NCBI GenBank assembly: GCA_947650285.1
Contig: CANTFL010000090.1
Location: 620,001 to 684,000 of the forward strand
DNA length: 64,000 nt
Source: Hyaloperonospora brassicae
Lineage: Eukaryota > Oomycota > Peronosporomycetes > Peronosporales > Peronosporaceae
Direction: 5' to 3'
Made by a program: the position numbers and the translations under genes. Numbering within the stretch: position 1 is the stretch's first letter; the number at the start of each line of letters is the position of its first letter. This document shows positions 36,701 to 46,599 of this stretch, piece after piece. The notes beneath the pieces were generated by a model. The model searched no databases. It was not told the origin of the DNA and worked only from the letters and a program-made list of their open reading frames with translations.

Positions 36701-37790
36701 CGCTAACGTCGTCACGTATGATGCCGATGTCGATCAGGTCGACATCGATGAAGAAGATCGCCTCAATAATAGCGGCGACGCTATTACTGACTCGGATGAT
36801 GATGAAGATGCTGGTATATTCAGCATCGTCAACGATTATTCCAGTGATGAAGAAGAGAACAATCTCTTAGCAGTGCGCACGAAGCACACTGAAAGACAAA
36901 ACAACGAGTCAGCAGAGAACTTCCTGCTGACTCGAGAAGCGGTAGTCCGATTCGTTCAGGTCGCCATCGCAAATGCGGTCGACCGTCAGAAACGGAACGC
37001 AGACAAGAATGGAAGATCAAATGTTCTTTCATTTAAAGTTAACGACCTAGTACTACTGTCTACGGTAAACTTACCTGGACATGCAGTCACTAGTGTTGGC
37101 AGTAGTAAACTACTGCCGAAGTACATTGGGCCATTTCGAGTGTTGCATCGCAAGGGCAATGCATACACACTCGAATTGCCCCGTAAGATGCGCACGCATC
37201 CTACGTTTTACGTGGGGAGGCTTAGGCCGTACTGTCAGTACGAGCCTTCTTCTTCCGATGAAGATAGCCCCCACGTTCAAGAACAACCATCAAATTCTTG
37301 CGTTCGCGCTCCAGACGATCCGTCAGGTCGCGCAGATATGATACCTTCGAGCTCAACCGAGATATCTACCCGCGATCTGTCGCCAGCTCGCCGTAAAGGG
37401 AACGGACATTCCGCTCGACCATAAGCTGCGCTGTGGCATAATCGGCGCGTTCTATTGCCCGATCAGCCTCGCGATCCTTGCGGTTCTTGTGCACGGTATC
37501 AGTCAAAGCGTAGCGCCGGTCGCGCTCGTGCTATAAGTCATCGCGCAATTCATCGATTGCGCGATACATCTCGTAAGGTTCTAGATGGTGAACCGAATCA
37601 TCTGGAGGAGGTCTTTCCTCCTCCACCACATCCTTTGGTGGATGCTCACGGTATACAACGCTTTCTAGTGGAGCGTATCTTGAATCACCGTGACGATTCA
37701 GGATCAAGGACGAGCTACCTCGTCCAGTGGCGGGGCATCCACCCTCTTGGAACAGCTGGGAGCCCCGCTCTCAGCTGTTGATAGATGTTG
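33780..37790 (+). pseudogene. Ty3-2 pol: RT-RNaseH-IN-chromodomain, broken
   Basis: A long open frame at 33780-34721 leads into reverse transcriptase (CVMKQWPLPRKQ near 34360, TFCVRKA near 34480, SSMDLMDGFYQIL near 34618). One missing base near 34700 shifts it, then EWLVMPQGLSNAPATFNR and the catalytic YFDD near 34812. RNase H: VCDTSNFAID near 35272 and YTDHASLR near 35475. Integrase: HHCC finger at 35940-36075, then LDF, SDRD near 36340 and TERANR near 36440. GPF occurs near 37130, and a chromodomain (RFLVERIL, then YLVQWRG) at 37660-37740. The TGA at 36016 replaces a Trp that is intact in Ty3-1. Confidence 0.92.
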
Positions 37791-37823
37791 AAGGTCTCGT
37801 TCGCCAGTATGACGAGACTCATC

Positions 37824-38878
37824 CTATTGGTCCGAGGGCCCATCGGTAAATACGCGCCCTAGGCGCTTGTAGACGGATTGCAAGTTTGCAATCGCGTCCC
37901 GCATCTCAGCCGAGATGTGTGCCCTTCCCCAGGGCGAATCTAGGGAATACACGTCCCTCTGCGCACGTTGCGAGTTATCAGTACAACTCGCACAAGGGTC
38001 TCCCCAAGTGAGGCATGGAATGACGGCCTCACTTGATAAACGATGCAACCGGTACCTGGCACCGGTTGGCGTTCGCTTTTCAAACCTGAGGCGTACTGCC
38101 CCAGGTTTCTTAAGCCACCCATCTCGTCCATAATTCTTTACGTTTTGGACGAACGCGTTCCACGCTGCCAAAAGCGAGTTTTTGTCACGCTTTTGGTTGC
38201 TGTTATACCATCGATGTCTAAGAAAGACATCGACATAAAATTCTTCCTCAGTGCGAAAGTTGCTTGCGCTGGAATTCAAACCATGAAGCTCGGTAGCATC
38301 GAATAAGGGTATTCGATGGTGTTGGCTTGTCTCGTGAGACAAGCTATTGATGATCCGTTCGGGGAAACGCCACGGTTTCAGCTCATCACCCTTCACAGTG
38401 GTACCTTTGTTAGTACCACGGCTCGCAGATTGACGACGTCTCACGCCATCGTCATCACGCTCGTGCGAAGAAGCACGAGTCAGTGGTGGTAAGGATTAAA
38501 CCTCCTCACCACTCTGATCACCTTCATCATCACTGCCGAACAAACTGTGTTGCAACTCACGAGTCCGTTAGTTCGGCAGTTGCTTGGCGAATGCTGAGGC
38601 GTCGCCGGTGATCGAGACGCCTCTGGAACATTGCCTGAGTCAGACAAGTCTGACTCGCCAGAGTAGATGACCTCAACGTCGGGGTCATCATGCGCACGCG
38701 GTGTTGTACCGCGTGCACCTGTAGCACCTCTTGATGCAGGCGAAGAAGGATCAGCAGACGACGAATTGTCTGCCGCAGAGGCTGGCACAGCACCGGGCTG
38801 TGTAGGTCTTAAATTTCCCCGCATAGACATGTTAGCTATGCGAGGTCGAGCGGAAAGTGAATGGAACGGACCCAACAA
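37824..38878 (-). CDS. Opposite-strand ORF between pol and 3' LTR of Ty3-2
   Basis: Two minus-strand frames follow one another: 38878-38480 (132 codons) and 38444-37824 (206 codons), linked by a probable frameshift. The start lies 83 bp inside the 3' LTR. The first part is Ser/Ala/Pro-rich with an acidic DDPDVEVIYSGESDLSD stretch. The second is a compact domain with EEFYVDVFLRHRWY, WNAFVQNVKNYGRDGWL and VRLRFEKRTP. I do not recognise a named family. The placement, orientation and acidic N-terminus match the Ty3-1 counterpart, though the sequences are not alignable by eye. The open length against the strand of a decayed element suggests it was once under selection. Confidence 0.6.
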
Positions 38879-38960
38879 GTGCTCCCTGTCCTAATGGTGC
38901 CCAATGGGTGGCCGCCATATTTTTGATAGTCACACAGTGACTATCAGTTAACGGGGGTGA

Positions 38961-39352
38961 TGTAATGGGGCAGCCCGTTACATGGAAATTGTCATTAAAG
39001 AAACAATGACAATAAAGAATATTATGTTGAATATTCTTTTAACAATATTACCGATAATGGTGATATTGGTGGGTCGACCAAAGAGTCTGCTCATTGGTTG
39101 ATATCTTGACGATATCAACCCACCAATCGCCGCAAGACGCGCGCAATGAGTGGTGAGTAGACGTCGTCATATATTCAGTTAGATTAGTTTAATTTAGTAA
39201 GCCAAACAGAGAGACAGTGGTTAAAGACTTTTATATATTAATATAACAGGTTTTACTTTTTCCTTACTCTACGCTTCCTCGTTCGCCTCGTGTACGTCTG
39301 TCGGGGCACCAAAACCCTTGCGTTAGTTCACGCAAGGGTGTGCCCCGTTACA
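38961..39352 (+). repeat. 3' LTR of Ty3-2
   Basis: The repeat is 392 bp, TGTAATGGGG...CCCCGTTACA, preceded by a short purine tract (ACGGGGGTGA, 38951-38960). It keeps hairpins at the same places as the 5' LTR but with different bases (ATTGTCATT/AATGACAAT at 38988-39013; CCCTTGCGT/ACGCAAGGG at 39315-39338). Confidence 0.8.
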
Positions 39353-39545
39353 ATTGTAGTTAGCTCAAGGCAGATATGGTTTATTGCGAAAACATAACTA
39401 TATTATTAAAGTTCTACTTTATTCCTTAGACAGAGCTTATGAGATATGCCTTCTTTGATGCGCTTCCTCACGCAACGTGTACGTGGCGTCGGGTGCACAC
39501 AACCTCGTGTTGAATTGACACAAGGCGTGCCCCCTTGCAAGGCGA
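39353..39545 (+). repeat. Truncated LTR tail
   Basis: It resembles the last 180 bp of the Ty3-2 5' LTR: ATAACTATATTA near 39400, AGACAG, GCGCTTCCTC, CGTGTACGTG and CACAAGG near 39525. It lacks an LTR start. It is either a leftover of an older insertion or the outer part of a recombination product. Confidence 0.55.
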
Positions 39546-39568
39546 ACGTGCTTAGAGATAGTCGAGTT

Positions 39569-39860
39569 GAACACCACTCGTGGATTCTACCCACTCTCTA
39601 CGTTGTCACCTCCTCGGTTGCTGTTGCTGTCTTGGGTGGCTACAGTTTTGTCACAGTCTATAGCTCACTCGCTGGAAAAAATAGAAAAACGAGGCGGCCT
39701 TTTGTTTTGGGTACGCTAAACACTTCACACGCAGATAGAAGCGCCAGCGACCCTCTAATGCTGACAGTAACGTCCCCATTGGGCCACGCGACTGATACAG
39801 TGAAGTGGTCAAATGTTATCATCGTCACATATAGAATAATAGTTCGTCGATCGAGTATCC
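39569..39860. repeat. Dispersed ~280-bp repeat, copy 1
   Basis: It matches 56648-56912 in the same orientation: CCACTCGTGGATTCT, CTACGTTGTCACC, AGCTCACTCGCTGGAA, ACACTTCACACGCAGATAG and CAGT-AAGTGGTCAAA-GTTATC in the same order with scattered changes. No protein is recognised. It borders the inner end of arm B, and copy 2 lies 1.4 kb from the second RxLR gene. Confidence 0.75.
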
Positions 39861-40290
39861 ATCGCTTTAGTAAATATTGCAGCAAAGCGCTTTTTGGATG
39901 CCGACGAATCAATCGTCTCTACGTGGGCCTTTGTTGTTGGTAAAAGAGGTGGATACATGAAAGTGGCAAGCTTTAGGCCCTCCTTCCTTGCGACGAGGCA
40001 TCGTGAACCGAAAGGAGATGGTGTCGAGATACTACTACCTACTTCGTCTCAAACAACTTCAGCTGGTGCAACATTCCAAGACATGGACAACTGTAGGGCT
40101 CGTGTCTCACACTTGCGGATACGTGGCCGACCTTTTCGGGAACCTGCAAAGCCCCTTGTCAGTGGTTTTCAGACGAGTATACTTAGTTTCCTCTCTTGGT
40201 CTTTGTGCAGTTATTTTGGTGGAGGAACGACGCTCGTTTCGTTTACCACGGTCCGTTCCTCCATCAGTTGATGTATATTGACTTGTGTTC

Positions 40291-40712
40291 TTATCTACGA
40301 TAGAAGGGCAAGCTCGGAAGCTCACCCTTTGGTATGGGAAACCCACTCCAGAATACTTGATCAAGCCTTGGATGCTCACGCTCCCATTTCGGATGGTCAA
40401 GGTCCGTGGCTAGAAGTTGGGTTGCGCCTTGTGGAATGTTTAACAAGTACAGGTGCTGCCGTGGATGTTGAGTAGCGAAGCAACTCGATGGTGTCGCTGA
40501 TGTGTTACCGAGAAAAACGAGAGCAAAGAGAGACGACGACTGGTCTTGGTTATGCACGACAACAATATCAAATGCAACCGCAGATATAAATTGACTGAAG
40601 ACAAGGAGAACGGCTGCGGGCGAGCTCTGTCCACAGTCGAGCGAGCTGAGCGACCATTGACTACTTACGTTTGCGTTGTCCAAGTACGACGGATAACGAC
40701 AGTGTTCTGCAT
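40291..40712 (-). pseudogene. Arm B copy of the two-exon small gene, frameshifted
   Basis: Mirror of 19871-20291. The candidate start, donor GTAAGT and acceptor are unchanged, but arm B has GTTAAAC where arm A has GTTAAC (near 40441), shifting the last 50 codons and meeting a stop soon after. Without splicing, the same extra base instead opens a longer continuous frame (40291-40800, 169 codons), so either interpretation is possible. Confidence 0.3.
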
Positions 40713-41734
40713 GCCAAATTTGCCTTATCGGTGCAGCTCTGTTGTTCGTCAGTAGGTGAGTAGTAAGTATTCCGTGAGCGCCATCTCGCACCGCAACCAC
40801 AACGTACCGCTCTTTTTTGAGCTGTCCATCAGTGCGAACATCGACCGCAACATACGCACTGTGTTGCGAGAAAGACGTGCTCGCTTTGTGAATGGGTCCC
40901 CGTGTTTTGTCTTGGCGTGACTCGCAAACACACGTACATACACAAAGAACGGAGACACCGAAGAGACGGCTGTCACCTACTGCACACGGACTGGTAGCGG
41001 TGCCCTTCGGAAGAACCTCCGCTATGTTTTCAAATAGCTAGCTGCTTTCCATATCGCCTGCTCGAGGGAGCACTGGATTTCTCGCTCGAGGCCTCAGTCT
41101 GTGCAGTCAAAGGACTGCAGCTCAAGCCCGCGCTTGTTCTGTATGGCCCATCTCTATCAGAGGCGTGCCAGAGACACTGGTTCACTAGTGCCCCAAATCC
41201 TCCTGTTTCAAACGCAGACGAGCCCTGGAACCACTTCGGTCGCGCGACCAGCCTGGCGATCAGATCTTCGTTCCCGTGAGCAGCTCTTTGTACAAACAGA
41301 CGGTCAGCAATGTGCAGACACACGCGCTACAGTGGCATAGTGACGGCCCTTTTTTGCTGGCCTTGTGACGCGTCAAGCTGAGCTTCTTCCTGTCAGCTGT
41401 TGGCAGCGCTCACCGCCAGAAGGTCTCGAGACGTGCAAAGGGCACAAAGCGCTGGTCGCGGTCCAAACTGCAATGGGCACTGTGAAAGAGAATGAAAGGC
41501 AAGGGCTGGCGTTGTCGTCAAAGCCGGTCAAGAGCCTCTTCGGATCAGACCTGTTGAATCCGATAGCTGAGCAAAGGTCGAAGACCTCCGCGCGCGTGTT
41601 GCTCCACCAGTGTCACTTTGCCATTTGACTGCCACCACTAGCACCGCCACCGCCACCGCCACAATCCCAGCGTCACGATCTCCGCCATCACTACCGCTGG
41701 ATCTACGACCGTCACCACACACAACCGCTTCGCA

Positions 41735-41742
41735 TCACTTTC
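41735..41742 (+). promoter_or_regulatory. Oomycete Inr-like element upstream of RxLR copy B
   Basis: TCACTTTC lies 32 bp before the ATG at 41774, identical to arm A. It fits the oomycete initiator pattern. Confidence 0.4.
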
Positions 41743-41773
41743 GCTCGGCCTTTTCGACGGGAACAAGTAGAAC

Positions 41774-42787
41774 ATGCGTTTTGTCTACTCCGCTGCTGCC
41801 GCTCTCGTCGCTGTTTTCGCTTCGAGCGACGCGGCTTCGACTGGTGCCGACGCGAACGCGCTGCTCGAGTCCGACGTGTCTCTTGTGGCTCGCGTGACGG
41901 ACGGCAACGCCTACGACGTGGACACGCAGAGGCTTCTGCGCGAGGCTCTTGACGACGATGAGTCGATGCTGCCTGCGGATTTTGAGGAGAGAGCTCCTGG
42001 TGGAGCAGTCGTTGAAGAAGCGGCGCCGAAACTCGAAAAGGCTCTCAGTGGTGTACTTCATGCCGGAGAAGTTGGCGGAGGGGCGAACGCCCGGCTGGCG
42101 GAAACGGCTATTGCCAATAGTCAACAGATCGAAGAAATCCAAAGAGGAGCTGTCGCCAAAGTACAACACGTCGAAGAAACCCAAGGAGGGGTTGCCGCTC
42201 AAGGGCAACACGTTGAAGAAATCCAGGGAGGCGCTGTTGCCAAAGGGCAGCACGTTGAAGAAACCCATGGAGGGGTTGCCGCCAAAGGGCAACACGTCGA
42301 AGAAACCCAGGCGACGACAAAACTCTCTTGGACGAAACGTCAATGGGAGAAGTTTGTGAATTTACTCAATAAATCGAAGCTCTTCCGAGACTTCATGGCG
42401 TGGATCAAGTCGCACAAGGCCAAAGTCAAACCGGTCGGTGAAGGCAACACTGCAGACGCGACCGATGGCAAGAAACTCGAGGACGCGGTTGAAGACGCCG
42501 GAACTGTCGGGACTGCTGGAGCTACTCGCGCTGTCGACCCCAATGGAGCAGCGAACGCGGGCGTTCACCCTACTGGAGCTCACTCCGAAACTATTCCTAA
42601 TGGAGCAGCGAACGCGGGTGGTCGCCCTACTGCAGAACAGCCCAAGCCACCTGTGTCTCCCGAGGAGCTTCCTGTTCGTGCTGAGCCCAAGCCACAACCG
42701 AGTGTCGAGAACCCGTCTGTTGTTGCCGAGAACAAGCCAACGGCCAATGCCGCGAGTGAGAGAGTCGTCCCGAAGGATGACGCGTAG
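41774..42787 (+). CDS. RxLR-type secreted effector, copy B
   Basis: All 337 residues are identical to copy A: signal peptide 1-20, RLLR 53-56, EER 71-73, tandem 14-residue repeats 117-179, Trp-containing basic segment 184-214, Ala/Pro/Asn-rich tail. At least 3 kb upstream and downstream are also near-identical to arm A, so both copies should share regulation. The two genes are divergently placed across the 19-kb transposon spacer: copy A is transcribed leftward and copy B rightward, away from each other. RxLR proteins are secreted from hyphae or haustoria and act inside plant cells. No host target can be inferred. Confidence 0.9.
   Translation: MRFVYSAAAALVAVFASSDAASTGADANALLESDVSLVARVTDGNAYDVDTQRLLREALDDDESMLPADFEERAPGGAVVEEAAPKLEKALSGVLHAGEVGGGANARLAETAIANSQQIEEIQRGAVAKVQHVEETQGGVAAQGQHVEEIQGGAVAKGQHVEETHGGVAAKGQHVEETQATTKLSWTKRQWEKFVNLLNKSKLFRDFMAWIKSHKAKVKPVGEGNTADATDGKKLEDAVEDAGTVGTAGATRAVDPNGAANAGVHPTGAHSETIPNGAANAGGRPTAEQPKPPVSPEELPVRAEPKPQPSVENPSVVAENKPTANAASERVVPKDDA
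42122..42310 (+). repeat. 42-bp tandem repeats in RxLR copy B
   Basis: Same array and same unit number as in copy A; no length difference has arisen between the two copies. Confidence 0.85.
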
Positions 42788-45064
42788 GCCACACAGAGGC
42801 GAACTGAGTGTGTTAAGCAGAGCACAAGCGTAAGCACTGGACCGGCGCTGTGCTTGACTGCTTTGCACTTGGAGATGTACTGTGCAGGTAGTGTACCTAC
42901 AAATTCTAGTAAACAGTTACTGCCATTCGTACTGTTGTTCCAGTCTCCTACGTCGCCAACACGTATAGACCCAGCATCTAGTGCTCATTTCTGCCCTGTT
43001 ATTAATCACGGAGCGTATCAGATCTCCTTTCACGTTACTGAGGCGGCGGAAGACGATTGAATTCGACTCGGACTCGAGTGTGAAAAGCAGTTTGTGCATT
43101 GTTTCGGTGGGTGACGCGCATAATACAGTGCAACGCGATGATTTGTCTTGCGCTCATGTGCCCAGAGCTCCGCACACTAAAGGGAGTGAACATTGCGGCT
43201 CACTGGTAGTGGCCGTCTCGACACTGCCACAACATCCAGGACGAAGTGGTTGGAATAGCCTAGGTGTAGGGGATGTCCGTAACGCAAGGCTTACCTCGTT
43301 GCTTTACGGATTGTCACGTTTTCCCAGCTTGACAGAATGAATGCTTCGAGTTACTTGAAACCCCTTCACATAGTGAGCACTGCAAAAGAGGCGGCTTGAA
43401 GGTGCGCCGCTATCGACGGCAACAGCTCCGGCACACATCAGTATGGACACAACAGATGCGATCACACGCGCTTCTTCTCTTCATCAACGTAAGATCGCAG
43501 TGCATTCAGACCACTGCAACGATGTGGTTGTCGAATGTACCGTGGCGACATTACAACAGGCAGTCTCTTGTCGTGCAATACAAACAATGCCGTTGACGTA
43601 GTTGTAGCATCTCAATGACAGCAATATACCTCACTAAATATTGCAAAGAAACGCTACTGACGTTGATATATCCAACAAGTATCAATGCACATATTCTCAT
43701 CAAGAGATGTGCTCGTAGCTTCTGTCGTTGGAGTCCTTGGGGCTGCTAGGAACTTGCGACACCTTCGCTCTGGGGGCTCGTGTGGCGGTCATGTTAAGTG
43801 GCAAGGATCGATTGCTCGTCTCTTTGCCGCGCAGACACCTGAGTCCCTCCAACACATCCACCTGTGGTACGTCGTGGCTCTTCTCAGCTTGTGCTCCCTC
43901 TCTTCTCGCGATGCAGAGTCCTTACTTGGCTTAGGCATTGTACATGCTGAGCTCGCAATGGACCAATTCCACACGCGAAGTCGCTACAGACGACCATGAC
44001 GACACCGTTTTCCAGCCGACATCACAGTCCTTCTCAGTGTAAGAAAGGTACCTTTCCCTGTCTTTTGCATCGACGCTTCGTCGGGTTTTTATGCGATATG
44101 ACGTCCGTGCATATAACACAACATCTAGCGGCTTCCATCACTAAGAAGTGCTAATGATGTACGCTTAAGCTATCGCGTCTACACCTAACTATCTTTTGCT
44201 TGCGTCGTCCCTGCGTCTTCGCCACTCTGTTTATCCAGATGTTGCCACCCGCTCTTTGACTTCGAAGGATCAGGATAGGGCCATATACTGTCCGCATGAG
44301 CCAACACAAGTCCAGCTTCTGTGTGCGACTTCACCACGATTCTAAGGACCCAGCATACCATCCGAACCACTTCTCATTCGGCCAGGAATGGATGACAGTG
44401 TGACAACTTGCATGGAAGACTGAAACCTAAATTTGCCACCCGCACGTGGGCCCACATGATATTCGCCAAACCAGTAGCCAGCATGCGTAATGCACTGAAA
44501 AGTGCGTAATAGTTCGACCAACGAAAAGATAGACGAAGCGTCACTTCTTCAACGAAAGCGTATGCGAACATATGACAGTCTCGAAGTGTATCAACACTTC
44601 ATGGCATACCTCATCGAAAACGTCCGTCTGTCTGTTTGATCAATTCGAGTGAGAGGAAATGAGTCGATTCTGCAAAACGAATGTTGAGGTCGGTCAAACT
44701 TAGCGGCAAGCAGTTTACATGCATACCAATATGAGTTGGACTCGATCATCGACAGTGCAGGTTCAGCGACGTACATCATGGCGCACATTTGTAGGCTATG
44801 ATATGTTTGTCCATTGTAATCGTATCAGCGAAGCTTGGAATTCTGTCGATGCGTTCAGCCGCACAAGCTCCTTGTATCGCGTCACGTATCGATGTCTGCT
44901 AGGCATTCGGTATCGCAAACCATTCCATACTGCATCGATCCTTCCGGTCAGTCATCGTTTGTACGACGTCTGCATGCAATCGTTACTCCGCGCTGCCATC
45001 TCCACACGACGCTTACACTTAGACGGGAAATTGTGGAAAGTAAACAGCATGAACAATAATAATC

Positions 45065-45600
45065 GTGCTTAAAAATGACTTGGCGTGAACTTTACATCGG
45101 ACGAGGAAACAAGAGCGAAGAGAGGTAGGCGATCTTGTCTGGTCACGATACAACTGAGTAGCTCTATATCACAACCTAAGGAGGCATAAAACAGACATAT
45201 GCCAAGCATAAGTCTATATTTTAAAGCAGCAAAGCTCAAATACGCACTCACAGCGGTCGCACAGTACGTGCAAAGTTGCAATCCACTACCGATACCGAGG
45301 ATCAGCCTTACATAGGACCAGAGAACTTTGCAGAACCGGTCGACTAACACTATTTAGTAATACGACATTTATGCTCCGTTAGAGGTGTGCCGAGCAATAC
45401 GCAAGAGCGATGGAGCGCGCACTACGCATGGAATTAGGCGATGGACTATGTCCAAGAAAGTATGAAGTGCAACAAACTCGACTCATTGTCGACTTCGAAA
45501 CAAACTGTTTAGATATTGAAAGACTCTTCTTCGTTGCGCACACGTCGCTATATTACATGTCGCTATACCACATGCCACTGCATCAGACGTTGCTGTATAA
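45065..45600. repeat. Outer, diverged part of inverted-duplication arm B
   Basis: It pairs in reverse with about 13490-14028 at visibly lower identity than the inner arm. A minus-strand frame at 45069-45350 (93 codons, hydrophobic, Leu/Tyr/Cys-rich) corresponds to a broken frame in arm A (13745-13930); no family is recognised. Confidence 0.7.
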
Positions 45601-45722
45601 CCAAAGTTAGAACGTCATGGGCGTTTTTACGTGACTTCAACATCTTGAGAATTGTCTCTGTATTTACAGTTGTGGCACCTAATGTCGATTGCCTTTCCCT
45701 TTATAGGTTATGTTTTAGGGAA

Positions 45723-45733
45723 CCCCCCCCCCC
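45723..45733 (+). repeat. Homopolymer C tract (11 C)
   Basis: Eleven consecutive C in an otherwise mixed sequence. Length should be treated as uncertain because such runs are error-prone in sequencing. Confidence 0.8.
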
Positions 45734-46061
45734 GAATAATTGGAAATCAAAAAAAATGGCCCACATTCTAAAATACTCAACGCAGCACATCTATACAATT
45801 TCTGTTTCTGGTTGTGGTGCTTCTCAACACCAGTTTTATGAGCACGATGCAACCTACTTAAGGCCTCACAGTAGGCGCTGGCGATATAGAGTCCGAGTTT
45901 CTTAAATTTTTTCGTTATATTATACCGTGTCACTAGTCTTAAAAGTAGCTCGGTTGGAACAGCACCCCATACTCGTTTTATTCTATCTACGCACACACAC
46001 GTACACTGTCATTCATTAAGCACCAGAACGCGGGCGTTCGTGCATGCGCCTTATCGACTAC

Positions 46062-46390
46062 AACAACTGAATCTTGCATCTGCAACAGCACCAGCGATAT
46101 TGAAAATAGCAACAACAACAGCAATTACAGCATCTATAACAACAACAACAGCAGTAACAGCAGTAGCATAATCATCAATAGCAACAAAAACATCAACAAC
46201 AACAGCAACCGCAGCGTCTACAACAACAGAAGTAGCAACAGCAGTAGAATGATCAACAGAGCAACAACAACAGCAACTACAGCACCCTTAAAGAACACAA
46301 GCAGCAGCAATATCTGCAGCAACATTACGAAAGCAACTTCATCAAAATCAACGAAAGCAATAACATAAGTATCAACAACATTAGCACCAA
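46062..46390 (+). repeat. Degenerate CAA/CAG/ACA trinucleotide-rich tract
   Basis: About 330 bp made mostly of imperfect CAA, CAG, AGCA and ATCAACA units. All frames are interrupted within about 30 codons, giving Thr/Ala/Asn/Gln-rich peptides with no start context. I read it as a decayed compound microsatellite, not a gene. Confidence 0.7.
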
Positions 46391-46599
46391 TTGACTATGT
46401 TTACGGCCGCAACCAATGTTACGACGACACGTTTACGTCCTCAATTCTCGCGTCTGCGCCCGAAACCGGTGACTGCAAGCGCAGTACACCCGCGGCAGAT
46501 CCCTCTCCCCGGCTTCCCAAACAGGACGGGGATTGGTCACGGGCGTAAAATGATAACGAAAAAGATAAGGGACGTGTAATTTTATGTGTACCACACATT

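Larger units (their letters stand above)
31300..39352 (+). mobile_element. Ty3/gypsy chromovirus 2 (decayed, mismatched LTRs)
   Basis: Ends are TGTACCGACG (31300) and CCCCGTTACA (39352). Inside are primer-binding site, gag, protease, RT, RNase H, integrase, GPY/F module, chromodomain, an opposite-strand frame, then the 3' LTR. Flanking bases (ATCCT left, ATTGT right) do not match, so no target duplication. The two LTRs are far more different from each other than those of Ty3-1, and a tail resembling the 5' LTR follows at 39353-39545, so the element may be a recombinant of two related copies. Several stops and frameshifts make it non-autonomous, though RT, RNase H and integrase stretches are long and open. 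Confidence 0.9.
39922..45052. repeat. Inner arm B of the large inverted duplication
   Basis: Reverse copy of 15531-20660. It is not interrupted by the Ty3-1 or the 1.5-kb TIR element and so shows the state of the sequence before those insertions. Confidence 0.95.

Noticed and set aside
13490..45600. The inverted duplication as a plain assembly artefact
   Set aside because: The arms carry different insertions with their own target sites, and their outer flanks are diverged, which a mis-join of one sequence would not produce. Long reads would still be the proof.
46062..46390. Thr/Ala/Asn/Gln-rich coding region
   Set aside because: All frames are closed within about 30 codons; it is a degenerate trinucleotide repeat.
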